A stretch of DNA of 64,000 nt, taken from NCBI GenBank assembly GCA_020137815.1, contig CM035350.1, positions 5,958,180-6,022,179 of the forward strand, written 5' to 3'. The position numbers and the translations under genes are program-made. Positions 26,643 through 38,443 of the stretch are shown in pieces (positions within the stretch are counted from its first letter, which is position 1; the number at the start of each line of letters is the position of its first letter). The notes under the pieces were generated by a model, which made no database searches, was not told the origin of the DNA, and saw only the letters and a list, made by a program, of their open reading frames with translations. This stretch comes from Hormiphora californensis (taxonomy: Eukaryota > Ctenophora > Tentaculata > Cydippida > Pleurobrachiidae).

Positions 26643-29114
26643 CTAACTACACTCCATGGCTTCACACAGTGGAAATTCTGTAAACTTGTCGCTATACTGG
26701 TCTGAATCCTTGACAATCAGCGGAGCCTCATCATATTCATCAAAATTAGCGGTGTCTCCAGGGCTCTCTAACTCCGGGATAAAGGGTGCCTTGATCTTCT
26801 GCTCGAAAATATCTGACATATTTAACCGCCTGAAATACGTACTATTAGCCAATGTTCCGTACTATAATAAGTCAATACTCCGTACTATGTATTAGTCAAG
26901 GTTCTGGTCTATCTATAAGTATCTCCTTGAAATGCGCTAAATGGCTAAGAAAAAACAGAATTGGCTTACTTGAAGAAGTTGTGTTCAGCAATTTCCTTGG
27001 GCCCAAGCCGGAGATTTCCGACTCGCTTGGTGGGGTCGGTAACTAACAGAGATCTAATAAGCTCCTTGCAATCCTTTGTTAGCTTGCACGAGAACCGTAC
27101 CTTCGCTTCTAACGCCTGGGATACATAGTTGTAGAGATATCTATCAAGATTGAAATACAAAAAGCAAAACAAACACAGATTTTGATGTTAATACGCATTT
27201 AAACAAAATGAATCACTTCCAGAATTAATTTATCCTACAATGTTGGGCAATTTTTTTCTTTTTTCCTACAAGACCACATTAGTTTGCTACCACACCAAAG
27301 CCTAGGACAGTGGAAAATATGAAGAGAATGATTTATTAGTATTCATAGCGGTGGGGACTAGGAAAGATCTTTTCGTCAGTCCTTTCCAATCAGCGTGGCC
27401 AACTTTTGGAACGTAGGGTGCCTTCACTCGCATAGATAGTAGTGATTTCCAAGGAACTTTAGAGAAAAAACGGTGCTTTTTGATATCAAAAGGACCACCA
27501 CATAGATTTCCGAGCCGTTTTGTAGGGTTTGGTTGAAGAAGCTGCTGCATGAGATCGCGTGCGTCTTCAGAAACGTAGTCAGGAAACTCAATATCCACCT
27601 CCAATCCCTGCAAGAATCGGTTTTAGCAATTTGGGTCAGTTCAGGAAATCCGAAATGCATTAATTCAAAGTTCAAACCTCAAGATTAGCTTCCAGCGCCT
27701 TGGACAGTTTCCTTGGAAGCGATGTTGGATTTGATTCCTCGTCCACAACTCCAATGTTCTCGCTGGACCGCTTTGAGATGCCGATGTCCTTGACATTTTC
27801 ATCGGTGTAGAATCGTGATCGGTTGAAACGTACTCCTCGTTGTATCATCCTCATCTCGTGTCGTCGCTGTAACCATTCCTGGGCTGGCTGTAAGCACTAC
27901 TGACAAAACACGACCACTAACTTACCTGTTTATAGATTTCCATTGGATTCTCTGAGTAAAAGGGAGGGTGTCCACAGACCATCTCGAAGATCAGCACACC
28001 AAACGCCCACCAGTCAACTGCTCGATGGTACCTGTTCGGATATAATATGAATGTGAAAATAAGAACTGAATTTCGGGAAAATATAGTACTAAAACTGCAT
28101 GTATCATTACTCACCCTTGACAAAGAATAATTTCAGGGGCCAAGTACTCTGGTGTTCCACACAGAGTGAATGTCCTTCCTAAGCAGCGCTTTGCAAACCC
28201 AAAATCAGTGATCTTCAGATAGCCGTTTGCAGCAAATAGGATGTTTTCAGGCTTGAGGTCACGGTAGAGAATGTCCAGATTGTGAAGGTACGCCAGGGCA
28301 GACATGACCTGAAATATATGTGGTGTGGAGAGGATGAAGTGATAGATCTTATTGATTTGATTTGAAAAATATTAACTAATAAAAGCATGTTCACACAATA
28401 ATGATTTAATTTAATGAAAATAATATGACCACCCCCGAACCCTTCCCCTTGTCAGTAGTCTGTGTCAGTATGGGACTGGGCAACAACTTTTAAGTTTCAA
28501 ACATTCCTAACACAACTCCAAACCCATCAACGACTATTATCATGCTCAACCTCAAGAACATATGGATTACTATAAGTTGTATGTATTATACCTGTGCCCC
28601 GTAAAAAGATGCCGTTATCTCGGGAATCCGGCCGACGCTTCTTAACAAGGAGAAGAGTTCCCCGCCCGCAACAAACTCAAACACCATGTACAGGTATGCG
28701 TTATCTTGCCCAAACTGTAAGAGGTTAACAAGGAACTCCATCGGTGGGATAGTAGCCATAACTTTGTACTCTGAGTATGTGTGGTCCAGCTGGGGGAGGG
28801 GTTAGTGTTAGTGATCGAAAAAACCATCAGCGCTTAGAATAGCATACCTGGTCTTTCTCTATAATGCAGTCTTTGCTCAAACACTTGACTGCCATAAAGT
28901 CCTCGCATCCCTTTTTGTTACAGACCATCACCCTTCCAAATGATCCCGTTCCGACAGTTTTAAGCAACTCATGGTCAACCACATCAAAGTAAGGGACGAG
29001 CTGTTCATTTTTAGCCTTTAACTCCCATTTGCTTTCAAAAGATTCCTTTGTACTTTTGAAGAAAGCCTTTATCTGATCGTCTTCAGAACCAGTGCTTGTG
29101 ACAACATTACCCAT
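26643..29114 (-). CDS. PRKACA-like: cAMP-dependent protein kinase catalytic subunit with alternative 3' ends
   Basis: Shared exons: 28848-29114, 28592-28789, 28115-28308 and 27926-28031. MGN at the N-terminus fits myristoylation as in PKA. The Gly loop GTGSFGRV, beta-3 Lys (MAVKCL), [11 protein letters not shown] and the activation loop [15 protein letters not shown] are all present. Exon 4 ends in phase 0. It can join exon 7 plus 8 (26970-27115, 26643-26829; 365 residues), giving a standard C-lobe and tail with [17 protein letters not shown] and the hydrophobic motif FTEF. It can instead join exons 5 and 6 (27678-27866, 27302-27607; 419 residues), with a second version of the same C-lobe segment ([18 protein letters not shown]) but no FTEF tail. 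It acts in cAMP signalling in the cytosol. Confidence 0.9.
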
Positions 29115-29199
29115 TCTTAAAAAAAGAACTTTATTAATTTAATCAATCGCTTTTCAACGAAAATTAAATTACAATAAATTACCCACTGAAACTTGCCTA

Positions 29200-29350
29200 A
29201 AGTCGGATTTTTTGAAACTGTCACCCCCCTTTTCGTGTGCGGAATGTTTTTGCGCGTCACATCACATGTTAACGTGTGGTGTGCGCGTCAAAATTGATAA
29301 ATTTCACATGCGCGGTCATTTTGGGGTGACAGTTTCAAAAAATCCGACAT
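29200..29350. mobile_element. 151-bp TA-flanked MITE upstream of the PKA gene
   Basis: The inverted ends gtcggattttttgaaactgt lie between TA dinucleotides (29198-29199, 29351-29352). The interior (tgttaacgtgtggtgtgcgc) is shared with the next element. A fragment of the TTGCC...AACAAG family (agctagactctgtttcg) starts right at its edge. Confidence 0.65.
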
Positions 29351-29466
29351 TAGCTAGACTCTGTTTCGTGCGCCCTGCAACAAACTGAAACCGCGAGACG
29401 TGAACGAGGGAACGTCCGGTAAAAAAGCAGCACTTTTCAAATAAATAAATAATAAGTAAATAATAT

Positions 29467-29613
29467 ACTCCATTTTTTCAACTGTTCATCCCCAAAGTCG
29501 TGTGCAGAATTGTTTTGTGCGTTTATCACAGTACATGTTAACGTGTAGCGTGCGCCACAAAAATTCTAAATTTCAGTTTTTGGGGGAACAGTTGAAAAAA
29601 AAGGACTTCAAAT
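29467..29613. mobile_element. Related MITE with different ends
   Basis: The interior (gttaacgtgtagcgtgcgcc) matches the 29200-29350 element, but the ends are ttttttcaactgttc and gaacagttgaaaaaaaa. The two are sister copies with diverged terminal repeats. Confidence 0.55.
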
Positions 29614-29645
29614 AAATACGACAATACACTCCCTCCCTCACTATC

Positions 29646-29885
29646 TCATACTATAAAATCCTCTTCTACAAAGTTAACAACCACTGGTACAGGGTAAATG
29701 TTTCTTCGATCGCCCCTAATCGCAAGAAGGCATGCTCTCAGTAATACACATCTTAGGCGAGTTCTCAAATGGCTTACTATCTCAATGTACTGTTCTTCTG
29801 TCCTATTCACCACTCTCCCTGCCACCTTCTCGAACTCTCTTCCAACTCCTCCCGAAGTACTCATTACCAGTGGTGTAAAGGTACC
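29646..29885 (-). pseudogene. Retroelement C-terminal domain, 3' part (split by insertion)
   Basis: The minus-strand frame GTFTPLVMSTSGGVGREFEKVA ... RTRLRCVLLRACLLAIRG matches the ORF at 42290-42724 (AFTPLVMAITGGLGREF). It is the C-terminal piece of a module often seen behind reverse transcriptases in invertebrate genomes. Its 5' continuation (QAYEQRVREVKG) lies 4.3 kb away at about 34148-34210, beyond the nested elements. Confidence 0.55.
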
Positions 29886-30380
29886 TCTAGTGGAAGCTCT
29901 TACGGTATTCCCACGACTGTGGGAAAAGAGAGATAGATAGAAATACTAAGATAACAATAACAATAACATTTAAAATATTTAAATCGCTTTTGAGCGAAAA
30001 GTGTTTATCTCGATCGACTTATATTAAAGCGTCCTTTCGATCAAAACTCGCTTTCTAAAGCGCATCTTCTTGTGATGTACTTTGAAAAGTCATTTGGAAG
30101 TTAAAAGGTTAAATAAAAATGATGTGTTGTGTCATCTTACACACACTCTATTAATCCCTTTCTTAGTCTATATTGTTTATCTGAATTTTCACTCCTTAAT
30201 CTTTTCAGGGACTCAAGAGTTTTACGTCTCAACTCCCTCTCCTCAAATGTCCTGTCCGGACCAATGTACACATTATGAAAATTATCCGACTGTCTCAGCT
30301 CCTTTGCCTTCTTCAACAAGGTTAACAGATTCTCCCTCGACGACAGGGTGGCAATCATTGGCCGAGTCTTGTTCTCAGCT

Positions 30381-33313
30381 GACTTTGTGAGTATTGATGC
30401 TGACCTTGCAGCTACTGATTGGGACAAACTGCTTGTTGAGTGTGAGGATCTGGGTGATGAGGATGGCTCATTGTTTGTGGAAGCTGTTCGAGACAGAGTG
30501 TTCAAGGTGGTTAAGTCACATTGCCGAGTGAAGAAAATGCGAAAGGACTTTGTAGACAAAGAACTCAGGCATTTGACTAGTAGGAGGCGTAAACTTGATA
30601 AACGTAAGAACGATTCAGTAAAGTGGAAATCGGTGATGGATTGTTTAATTGGGAAAATTAAGTCCCACCTGATATCAAGGGACAAGAAAGTGGAAAGGAA
30701 GGCTGTGGGTGCTATCAAGGAGAACCCCAAGTACTTTTATACTCACGTTAAAAAGAACTCTAAGGTTAAATCATCAGTTGCCCCCCTTGAGCGTGCGGAT
30801 GGTTCCTTAACTGTGGACCCCCTGGAGAAGGCTAACCTACTTCAACATCAGTTTGCTAGTGTCTTCAGCAATCCGGCGGCTATCGATCCCTCTGTGGCAG
30901 CGGGTAACATTGAGGACCTTGGTGAGATCCTGACGACCATGAACTTTTCCCAGAATTGTATCCGGAGTGCACTAGAGGAGCTTAATCCCTTTTCGGCATC
31001 ACCTCCAGGCTGCATTCCTTCATGCATTCTGAAACGATGTAACAGCAGCTTGTCTTATCCTATATGGATGTTATGGAACAAGTCATTTGCAGATGGGGCT
31101 GTTCCAAATTGTTTAAAGCAGCAGTTCATAACACCAATCTTTAAGAAAGGGTCGAAGTCTACGACGGTAAATTATCGCCCTGTGTCGATCACCAGTCACT
31201 TATCGAAGGTGTTTGAGCGGTTAGTCAGAAAGAGAATAGCTGATTATTTGGACGAGATGCAGTTGCAGAGTGAAACGCAACACGGTTTTCGAAAGGGACG
31301 TAGTACTATGTCCCAACTGTTATCTCATGTCGACTACATCCTAACCGAACTCTGTGGGGATAGAGAAGTTGATGTACTCTATTTAGATTTTTCTAAAGCC
31401 TTTGATTCGGTGGATATCAATGTGTTGCTAGCAAAGTTGAAAAGGTACGGGATTGGAGGAAAACTTCATCAGTGGATCAGTGCGTGGATCCTGGGCAGGC
31501 AGCAGTGTGTGATGGTGGATGGGGTTAGGTCACCATGGGTGGAGGTGCTCAGCGGGGTGGCACAGGGTAGTGTCCTGGGCCCTCTCCTCTTCCTTATTTA
31601 TATACTGGACCTGGAGTCTGTACTGGATGGCAGTAAGTGTCTCACCTTTGCGGATGATACCAAGTTAATGAAAGCCATAACAGATATCGTTGATCAGGAG
31701 GGTTTACAAACTGATCTTTTGAGGGTTACAGAATGGGCCAAGATAAACAATATGGTGCTACATGATCAGAAATTTCAACTCCTGAGTTACAGATTGAACA
31801 AGTCGGCAATCTACAAGGAATTCCCTTTTTCAGTTGACATATGTTCGTATACCACAAAATCTGGAGTACAACTGTTTCCTGAAGCTGATGTCCGTGACTT
31901 GGGTGTCCAGATGTCCTCGGATGGTTCTTGGTCTAAGCACATTGCCATCATTGTGAGGAGAGCCTCTCTTCTATCTGGGTGGATTTTCAGTGTTTTTCGA
32001 GATCGTTCACCAGAGGTAATGTTGCAACTCTTCAAATCACTGGTCAGACCAATTTTGGAGTATTGTTGTCTGGTCTGGGATCCGTCAAAGTCTGGGGACA
32101 TCAAGTCAATTGAGAACGTCCAAAGGTGTTTTACCAGAAGACTTGATGGAATGCAGAATCTCGACTATTGGGAGAGATTAAAAGTTCTCAACCTGATGTC
32201 TCTTCAACGTAGGAGACAACGTTACATGTTGATACATGTGTGGAAGACGATCCATGGGTTTGTTCCGAATTCTGCAAACCTTGTGCAGGGCCCACGACAC
32301 GGAATTTTTCCAGGGGGGGCCGGTGCGGAGCACCGGAATTTTTGAGATGCACACGCGACGACGGTGCCGCGAAGCGGCGCCGGAGGAGCAGCGGCAGTGG
32401 GTTTGGGGGCCGCAGGCCCCCAATGGGGTCCAGGGGTGAAGCCCCTGGTGGGGGTCTAGGGGGCGAAGCCCCCGGAAAAATTTTAGACTTTTTATCCGAT
32501 TTTCACACATTTTAGGCATTTAGAAGTCCATCTCCACCTTCTTTCTGTTTACGTAGAACCTGTATGTCTCGAAGGGGGCGCCGGAGGAGCAGTGGCAGGG
32601 GGTTTGGAGGCCTCAGGCTCCCTATGGGGTCTAGGGGGCGAAGCCCCCGGAAAAATTTTAGACTTTTTATCCGATTTTCACACATTTTAGGCATTTAGAA
32701 GTCCATCTCCACCTTCTTTCTGTTTACGTAGAACCTGTATGTCTCGAAGGGGGCGCCGGAGGAGCAGTGGCAGGGGGTTTGTAGGCCGCAGGCTCCTAAT
32801 GGGGTCAAGGGGTGAAAATTTAGACTTTTTAACCGATTTTCACTCATTTGAGGCACGTAGAACCTGTACATATATGCCTTGGAGGGGGCGAAGCCCCCGA
32901 AAATTTAGAATTTCAATTGATTTTCATGCATTTTTTACATTCTCTACGAAATATTTCAATAAAATTCCCATGTTTGGTAAATCCCAGGGGGGGGCCCGGC
33001 CCCCCCTGGCCCCCCCGGTGTCGTGGGCCCTGTTGTGTTCCAACACAGTGCAAGGCTGGGTATGAGGTTAGTTCCGCCAATGTTTCCACATCGGGCTGAG
33101 ACCTGGAGAGCGAATCAGTACCATTCTTCCTTCGGACCGAGAGCTGCTCACCTGTGGAACAGGTTGCCAGCGGCCGTTAACTCTTGTGGAAGCTTAGGTC
33201 AATTCAAATCATCCCTGGGCAATTACTTGACAGGCTTTTATGACCGTCCCCCTGTCAGAGGCTATCCATCACTTCCAAATGATATTTCCCCTCAATGTGC
33301 TGTTCATGTCTGA
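30381..33313 (+). pseudogene. Non-LTR reverse transcriptase ORF, interrupted
   Basis: The frame is open from the insertion point to about 32285. It carries RT motifs ITPIFKKGS, NYRPVSI, VDVLYLDFSKAFDSV, VAQGSVLGP and the catalytic TFADDTKL, then the C-terminal LEYCCLVWDPS region. At 32286 a 747-bp element breaks it. The terminal part continues at 33038-33313 (FGPRAAHLWNRLP ... SLGQFKSSLGNYL), the usual end of CR1/L2 ORF2. The frame is restored exactly if the insert and one TTGTG copy are removed, so the ORF was intact when it was hit. Confidence 0.8.
32286..33032. mobile_element. 747-bp CAGGGCCCACGACAC-ended element inside the RT gene
   Basis: Perfect 15-bp inverted ends lie between direct TTGTG (32281-32285, 33033-33037). 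The inside holds two full and one partial copy of a roughly 170-bp tandem unit with ggaaaaattttagac and gggggcgaagcccccgg hairpins. No transposase is present. It is probably a non-autonomous element; the superfamily is uncertain. Confidence 0.75.
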
Positions 33314-34147
33314 GAGTGGCTGAGAGGTGATACGTGTTTAATTTATTTAGGTGGACCCACTAAGGGAAGGCCTGTTGTGTACACTAAAACTTTTATTGTA
33401 AACTTGTAAACTTGTAAACAGCTTTTGCTCCAACACGCTTCACGTCGGTGAGTTTCATCCTTTCATTCAACTCCTCTAAAATTTTTTCTACTGCTTTACA
33501 GTCCTCTTTAGCAGTGGCGGCTGTATCAGCTGAACCCTTCTCCTCCTCAAGATTGAAGATCATAAGGTTACAGCTCCTGTCAACTTCATCTGTGATCGGT
33601 GCAACCGATTTCTTGAGCACATTCTGTAACTTAGATGGAGCAATAGCAGCAGCACAATTAGTCGAAATGACTGTGGAGAACGATTTCATTTCTCTCTTGA
33701 CAGTGTCTGTTACAGCTTTAGCAGCAGAGAGGCCCTCATCCTGAAGATCAATCACTTTTTTCTGCAACTCAATAACCTGCTTCTGACACTTTAGCAACTC
33801 CTGCTCCAAACTTCGAACAACTTTCGAGTGTTCAATCTACATTTCTTCTGCCGATTTCGATCTGAATTGGTTAGTTCTGACTTGCGAGAAACAGTAGCCA
33901 CACAACCATGTCAATTCTCGGGCGATATCTACATCAGCAGGAAATTCTGTTTTCGCTGTCTTGCATAATAAGCAGTTCACCGTCTTCTTTGGCGACATCG
34001 CTGAAAGGTGAGGTGGGGGGTTGCCGCCACCTCAATAAATAGTTTTACGTTGTAGTTGATGAAAGTTTGAGAGGAATTTCTCTCTCTTAATATTTCTATC
34101 TATCTCTCTTTTCCCACGGTCGTGGGAATACCGTAAGAGCTTCCACT

Positions 34148-34230
34148 ACTCCCTTAACCTCTCTAACTCTTTGTTCGTAGGCCTGCACTTTTCTTGGCAA
34201 ACGCTGCTGAGTGCTGGCGCAGGATAAGGC
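34148..34230 (-). pseudogene. Retroelement C-terminal domain, 5' part
   Basis: The minus-strand frame reads PRKVQAYEQRVREVKG, the segment that precedes GxFTPLVM in this domain (compare KEKKTGYNHRVLEVDGGAF at about 42550). It is the other half of the 29646-29885 fragment. From 34270 to 34560 only AT-rich DNA with a T-run was seen. Confidence 0.45.
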
Positions 34231-34585
34231 AGCGGGATAAGGCAGCGCTTTTCAAGCACTTTTCAAATTTTTTTTTTTTTAACTTTTCAAACGTTTCGGC
34301 TTTTTTTAAAACTCAGCAAATGCAAAGATTCTGAGGCGCGCGATTCAATTTGCACCGGTTTGATGTCAAACTTTCGCGCGTTCCACAACTTGCGTCCCAC
34401 AATTTCCGTTAAAAACTTTCAATATTGTATGCGCGGCGTAAATTCCGTCACGTCCGTATTCAAACTTTTCGTAAAAAATCAAATGTTCAAAATTGTTTTC
34501 TAATTTTCTTCGTACCTTGACTGTCCCACAGGTCGGAGCCCGGAATGCTAATTTCCTAAACTAGAGTGCTGGTTAATGGGACAAT

Positions 34586-36885
34586 ATGTTTTCCGAATCA
34601 GTTTGCGGTCCAATCTGCCAACACCCAGCGTGTTGGAAAGCGAAACACACTCCCCCGAGATCCGCCTCTCCAGATTTTATCGCCACTTTAAAGAAACCAG
34701 AGCCTGAACTTCCTACTCTTTCAATCAATCCTCTAGAGCCAGATTCTTTCCAGAGACATAAAGCTCTACCTCCAATCCGAGATCACGGGACAGGTCATGG
34801 CTACGTCAAACCGCTGTACTCCGAGATGAAATTGAGTGAAGCCCCCGTGCCTCGTGTTAGTCACATCATAGTTCAGGCTGGGTTCCAATGTTACACTCAG
34901 AAACGTTGGATCTGGCTACCTTCAATTCACAGTGATAGACCCAACATTGCAAAGGGGCTTCCCAAAGCACACATCAAGGATTTGACAAATGACATGCTAC
35001 CATCTCGACCTGGTACGACGAGACATGCCCGTACCTCCCACACACGGACAATGAATGCTCGGCCAAGGGGACACAGTTATTTGGACCTGGTTAAGAAGTT
35101 GGGCCATCTCAACCTACTCGATCTGCCCCACTACCTACAGGTCAAGATGTTGGAGAATGTGCAATTGAGACGTCTCCTGACAACTCACCCGATCGATCAC
35201 ATTCCAGCTGGAATTGTGCCAGAGAGTGCTCTTTTGGACCTTATGAGATACCAGATGTCCCCCCAGCTACCTACCAACCCTGCCCTGGAGGGTGTGGGGA
35301 TATTCTTCGATCCGCCTGATGACATGGCATCAAAACAAGAGGTAAGCCGATACAGGAATCTATCCTGAGGAGAGTGGTTAAATTTTCGTGAATGTCACTA
35401 CTCAGTACATGTATTATCAGTATCATGTTACCAGTTGTCACACACGTCACTCCCTCCTCAGCCGAAGCAGTTGATAATGCCCCAGCGACGGTGTGCGGGT
35501 GCTCCTGAGCCAAGTACATACGTTCCCACAATGAGACGAGAGATAGAGCCCTCTGACTTGCCGCTACCTGAAGTGCGACCCGCGGGTAGACCCGATTTTA
35601 GGGAGTATGTTATGAGCAAGAGATCCTCTACTGGCTCACCAGTTATAGATTTACCCCAGGTAACTCAGCTTCCTTTCTCTGATGTAATCTTCCTGTATTA
35701 CATTAAACACAATCTAACCATTTGAATATCTGATACTACATCTAATTAGGGATAAACTGCCCCCTTGCTCCCGTTTTTAGCTACCCCACTACTTGCAGGT
35801 TGATGATATAAAATCCACGACTACGGCTGGTATTGACAGTATAAAGTGTTCCTCTTCCCGGGCAACTACAGAGAAGCCAGAGGAGGGCAGTACTCGGGCA
35901 GGGGAAGAAGAAGAGATAGAGGAGGAAGATGAAGAAGAGAGGAAGATTGAAGTGACACAGAGTCTTGATATTGTATTACCAGCAGATGAGCATGGAATCA
36001 GGATCCCCTCAGCTATTGAGGAGGGTGATGATTTAGAATTGATGGCCATTACAGGATCCCTACCACCCACCCGAGACAGCTGGAGACATACCTCTTTCTC
36101 AACTGTGACACCTCTATCTGCCACCTTGCCTCACGAGAAGACTCTGGTACGTGTTTAATAGTCAGCATGGGTACGTGGGGGTGCTTTGTTTGTTTTTGAA
36201 GCTGAGTCACATATTTGTATCGCTAATAATATCAGCTTCAGGCGCTGAGATTCTTTGTTCCTTTGTTCCTCACCTCTTTCTAACTAACATGATGATTATT
36301 ATCTCTCAGGCAATGACGCCACCACTCGAGACGAAGACTGCTAGCTGTGATCCGAGTGTAGAGGGAGGTCGGAGTGATGCTGCCTCCCCCTCCCTGATCC
36401 CGGCCCCCACCTGCACCCCCACCAATGAGCTATTAGAACAGGATATGGAGGGAGGAACACCCGGCCAGGAGGGAGTGTCACCCGGCCAGGAGGGAGTGTC
36501 ACCTTCTGGAGAGGGAGTGTCACCTTCTGGAGTAGAGGATGAGGAGGAGGTGTCAAGTGACCAGCCTGCATACAGTGAACTATCACCCACGGGTGATACA
36601 TCACCTTCTAAAAGTGGTGATGTGTCACCTACCAAAAGTGGCGATGTGTCACCTACCAAAAGTGGCGATGTGTCACCTACCAAAAGTGGCGATGTGTCAC
36701 CTACCAAAAGTGGTGATGTGTCACCTACCAAAAGTGGTGGCGAATTAGGTGATTCTGTTGAGGTTACACTACAGGGAGATGAAGGTGATACACCCGCCAC
36801 TGAAGATGAAACACCTACCTCTGAACCAACAATTAAATCTCCTGTAGCTGAGACTCCTGCAGAAATCGAGGAAGCAGACTCCTGA
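34586..36885 (+). CDS. Unrecognised protein with SPTKSGDV repeats
   Basis: Four exons (34586-35341, 35462-35659, 35781-36146, 36310-36885) join in phase to 631 residues. The N-terminal third contains CQHPACWKAKH and a compact helical stretch, YLDLVKKLGHLNLLDLPHYLQ. LPHYLQ appears again at the start of exon 3, so a short motif is duplicated. The C-terminal half is acidic and low in complexity: about 35 residues rich in E and D in exon 3, then GQEGVSP units and six SPTKSGDV units from a 24-bp minisatellite. There is no signal peptide or membrane helix. Clean splice sites and an open frame support a real gene. No function is proposed. Confidence 0.7.
36600..36740. repeat. 24-bp coding minisatellite (SPTKSGDV)
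   Basis: Units of gatgtgtcacctaccaaaag plus tggc or tggt lie in exon 4 of the preceding gene. All units keep the frame. Confidence 0.9.
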
Positions 36886-37235
36886 AAACAGCTCACCATA
36901 TGAAACAGTCATATGTATGATATATAATATGGTACACACAGTAATATTTTGATAAAACATTTTTACCCCTCGCTCTATTTATCCTTTTTTTACTCAAGAG
37001 TCATTTTGTCAGATAACAGAGAGAAAGAAAGAGTTGTATATATATATTTTGTACATGTACAGATTGTATTTAAATCAGATGTAAATATTGTAACGCGATT
37101 AGTTTGCATGATTGTACTCCTGTAAATTTTAAAAGTGAGACCTTCCTTTTAATTTACCCTCTTCAGTCCTCAATATATATTTCCCTGGCCCCTCTCTCAA
37201 TCCTTCCCTCCTCAATCCCTCCTTCCTGTTTTAGT

Positions 37236-38036
37236 ATGGATATTGTACGTGCGTACTTTCTCGGGCTGAAGGACAATGTCAAGTGCTGCGGGAGAACGGT
37301 AACTCTCATCAGATCTGAACCCGCAATTAGATCTAAACTATTGGAGTGTTTCCTGCTCAATGGTCTAGTATTCCTCCTCTCCCTCATGCTGTTCGACTGG
37401 TTGGTGGTTCCTGTTGTCCTCTTCATAGCACCCTCTCACACCTCCCACTGGCTCTCCCTCGTTCTACAGACACTCTTCAGACTGCTATGGGTCCTTCCTC
37501 TCTACCTCATATCCAGGTTACTCAACGTGTTCTGGTTCCAAGAGATAGCAGATATGGTTTACAGGGCGGTGAAAAGAAACAAGACGAGGAATGTAGCACC
37601 CTCAATAAGTGCTATAATAGCAGACATAGTGTACAGTGTGGTGGTTCAGAGTGTATTCCTAGTTCAGGCAGGTATTGCCAGCTCCCTCCCAGTCCTGGGT
37701 TACCCCCTCAACCTGTTACACATGTCCCTCGTGTACTCCATGTATGGTTTTGAGTATCTCTGGTTTAATCAGGGTATCGGTGTCAAGACGAGGGTGTCCC
37801 TGATACACCGTCACTGGCCCTACTACGCCGGATATGGGACCCTCATGGCGGTGGGTGTGTCTGCACTGGACAGTTACTTCATGGGTGTCTGTGTGTTTAG
37901 TATCATGTTTCCCGTTCTCATTGTAAGTGCCCATTTTGCGGGACCCACCACTGACCTCAACAAGTGCACCCCCTTACCCCTCATTAAACCAAGTATAATG
38001 ATCACTGAGCAGCTTGTAAAGTTCATGCGCTGCTAG
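37236..38036 (+). CDS. EI24: EI24-like multi-pass ER membrane protein
   Basis: The ATG follows the acceptor-like ttcctgttttag, so a 5' UTR intron is likely. The single coding exon gives 266 residues. Several hydrophobic helices and signature segments match EI24 (autophagy-associated ER protein, also called PIG8): LWVLPLYLISRLLNVFWFQEIAD, SISAIIADIVYSVVVQ, NLLHMSLVYSMYGFEYLWFN and HRHWPYYAGYGTL. In animals it is needed for autophagosome-lysosome traffic. The protein lacks the Arg/Glu-rich N-terminal stretch of vertebrate EI24. Confidence 0.9.
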   Translation: MDIVRAYFLGLKDNVKCCGRTVTLIRSEPAIRSKLLECFLLNGLVFLLSLMLFDWLVVPVVLFIAPSHTSHWLSLVLQTLFRLLWVLPLYLISRLLNVFWFQEIADMVYRAVKRNKTRNVAPSISAIIADIVYSVVVQSVFLVQAGIASSLPVLGYPLNLLHMSLVYSMYGFEYLWFNQGIGVKTRVSLIHRHWPYYAGYGTLMAVGVSALDSYFMGVCVFSIMFPVLIVSAHFAGPTTDLNKCTPLPLIKPSIMITEQLVKFMRC

Positions 38037-38068
38037 CAATGAGAGGGAGTTGAGGTCGTCATATTCCG

Positions 38069-38106
<38 letters not shown>

Positions 38107-38443
38107 TATATATATATAGTGAGAGTATTTCGGGGGAAGAGTGGATTACCTACAACTATGGCTCATGCAACTATGGCTCATAAAATCTATGAGCCATAGA
38201 TGCATGCAACTATGGCTCATAGATTTTATGAGCCATAGATGCATACAACTATGGCTCATAGAAATGTGATCTGATTAGGTTCTATGAGCCAAAGCTAGTG
38301 AGAGTGAGAGGGACGTGAGTGACACGTGAGTGACACGTGAGTGACACGTGAGAGATCGAATCATATAATATTGAATGAGCACAATATGAATAATGAGCAC
38401 AAATGTAAACGATTTACATAATAATAAATCTAATATTAAATGA

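Larger units (their letters stand above)
30381..33418 (+). mobile_element. 5'-truncated CR1/L2-like non-LTR retrotransposon
   Basis: It is flanked by direct CAGCT (30376-30380, 33419-33423) and inserted antisense into the ORF1-like gene. It holds the C-terminal part of an ORF2 with reverse transcriptase and ends in short attgtaaacttgtaaac-type repeats, as CR1/L2 elements do. The 5' end is missing and no endonuclease domain is present. Confidence 0.75.
30137..33998 (-). pseudogene. ORF1-like retroelement gene split by a non-LTR insertion
   Basis: The 5' part (33424-33998) starts MSPKKTVNCLLCKTAKT with a C-x2-C ... C-x2-C zinc-binding-like pattern, then a coiled coil (ELLKCQKQVIELQKKVIDL) and LMIFNLEEE. 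One in-frame TAG is at 33837-33839. The 3' part (30137-30375) resumes with NKTRPMIATLSSRENLL and ends with VYIGPDRTFEERELRR. This is the same domain order as the ORF1 at 2635-3525. The two parts are in frame across the CAGCT duplication made by the inserted element. The stop and the split make it a pseudogene. Confidence 0.65.
29889..34147. mobile_element. 4.3-kb inverted-repeat element holding the nested insertions
   Basis: About 57 bp at each end (agtggaagctcttacggtat and onward to agatagatagaaat) are inverted copies. It separates the two halves of a retroelement domain ORF. Flanks ACCTCT and ACTCCC could be a decayed 6-bp duplication. Inside lies an ORF1-type gene on the minus strand, itself interrupted. 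Removing the inner insertions leaves an element of roughly 1.2 kb. Confidence 0.6.

Noticed and set aside
29646-29864. Independent small host gene
   Set aside because: The frame matches the retroelement domain at 42290-42724 and its missing half lies beyond the nested insert.
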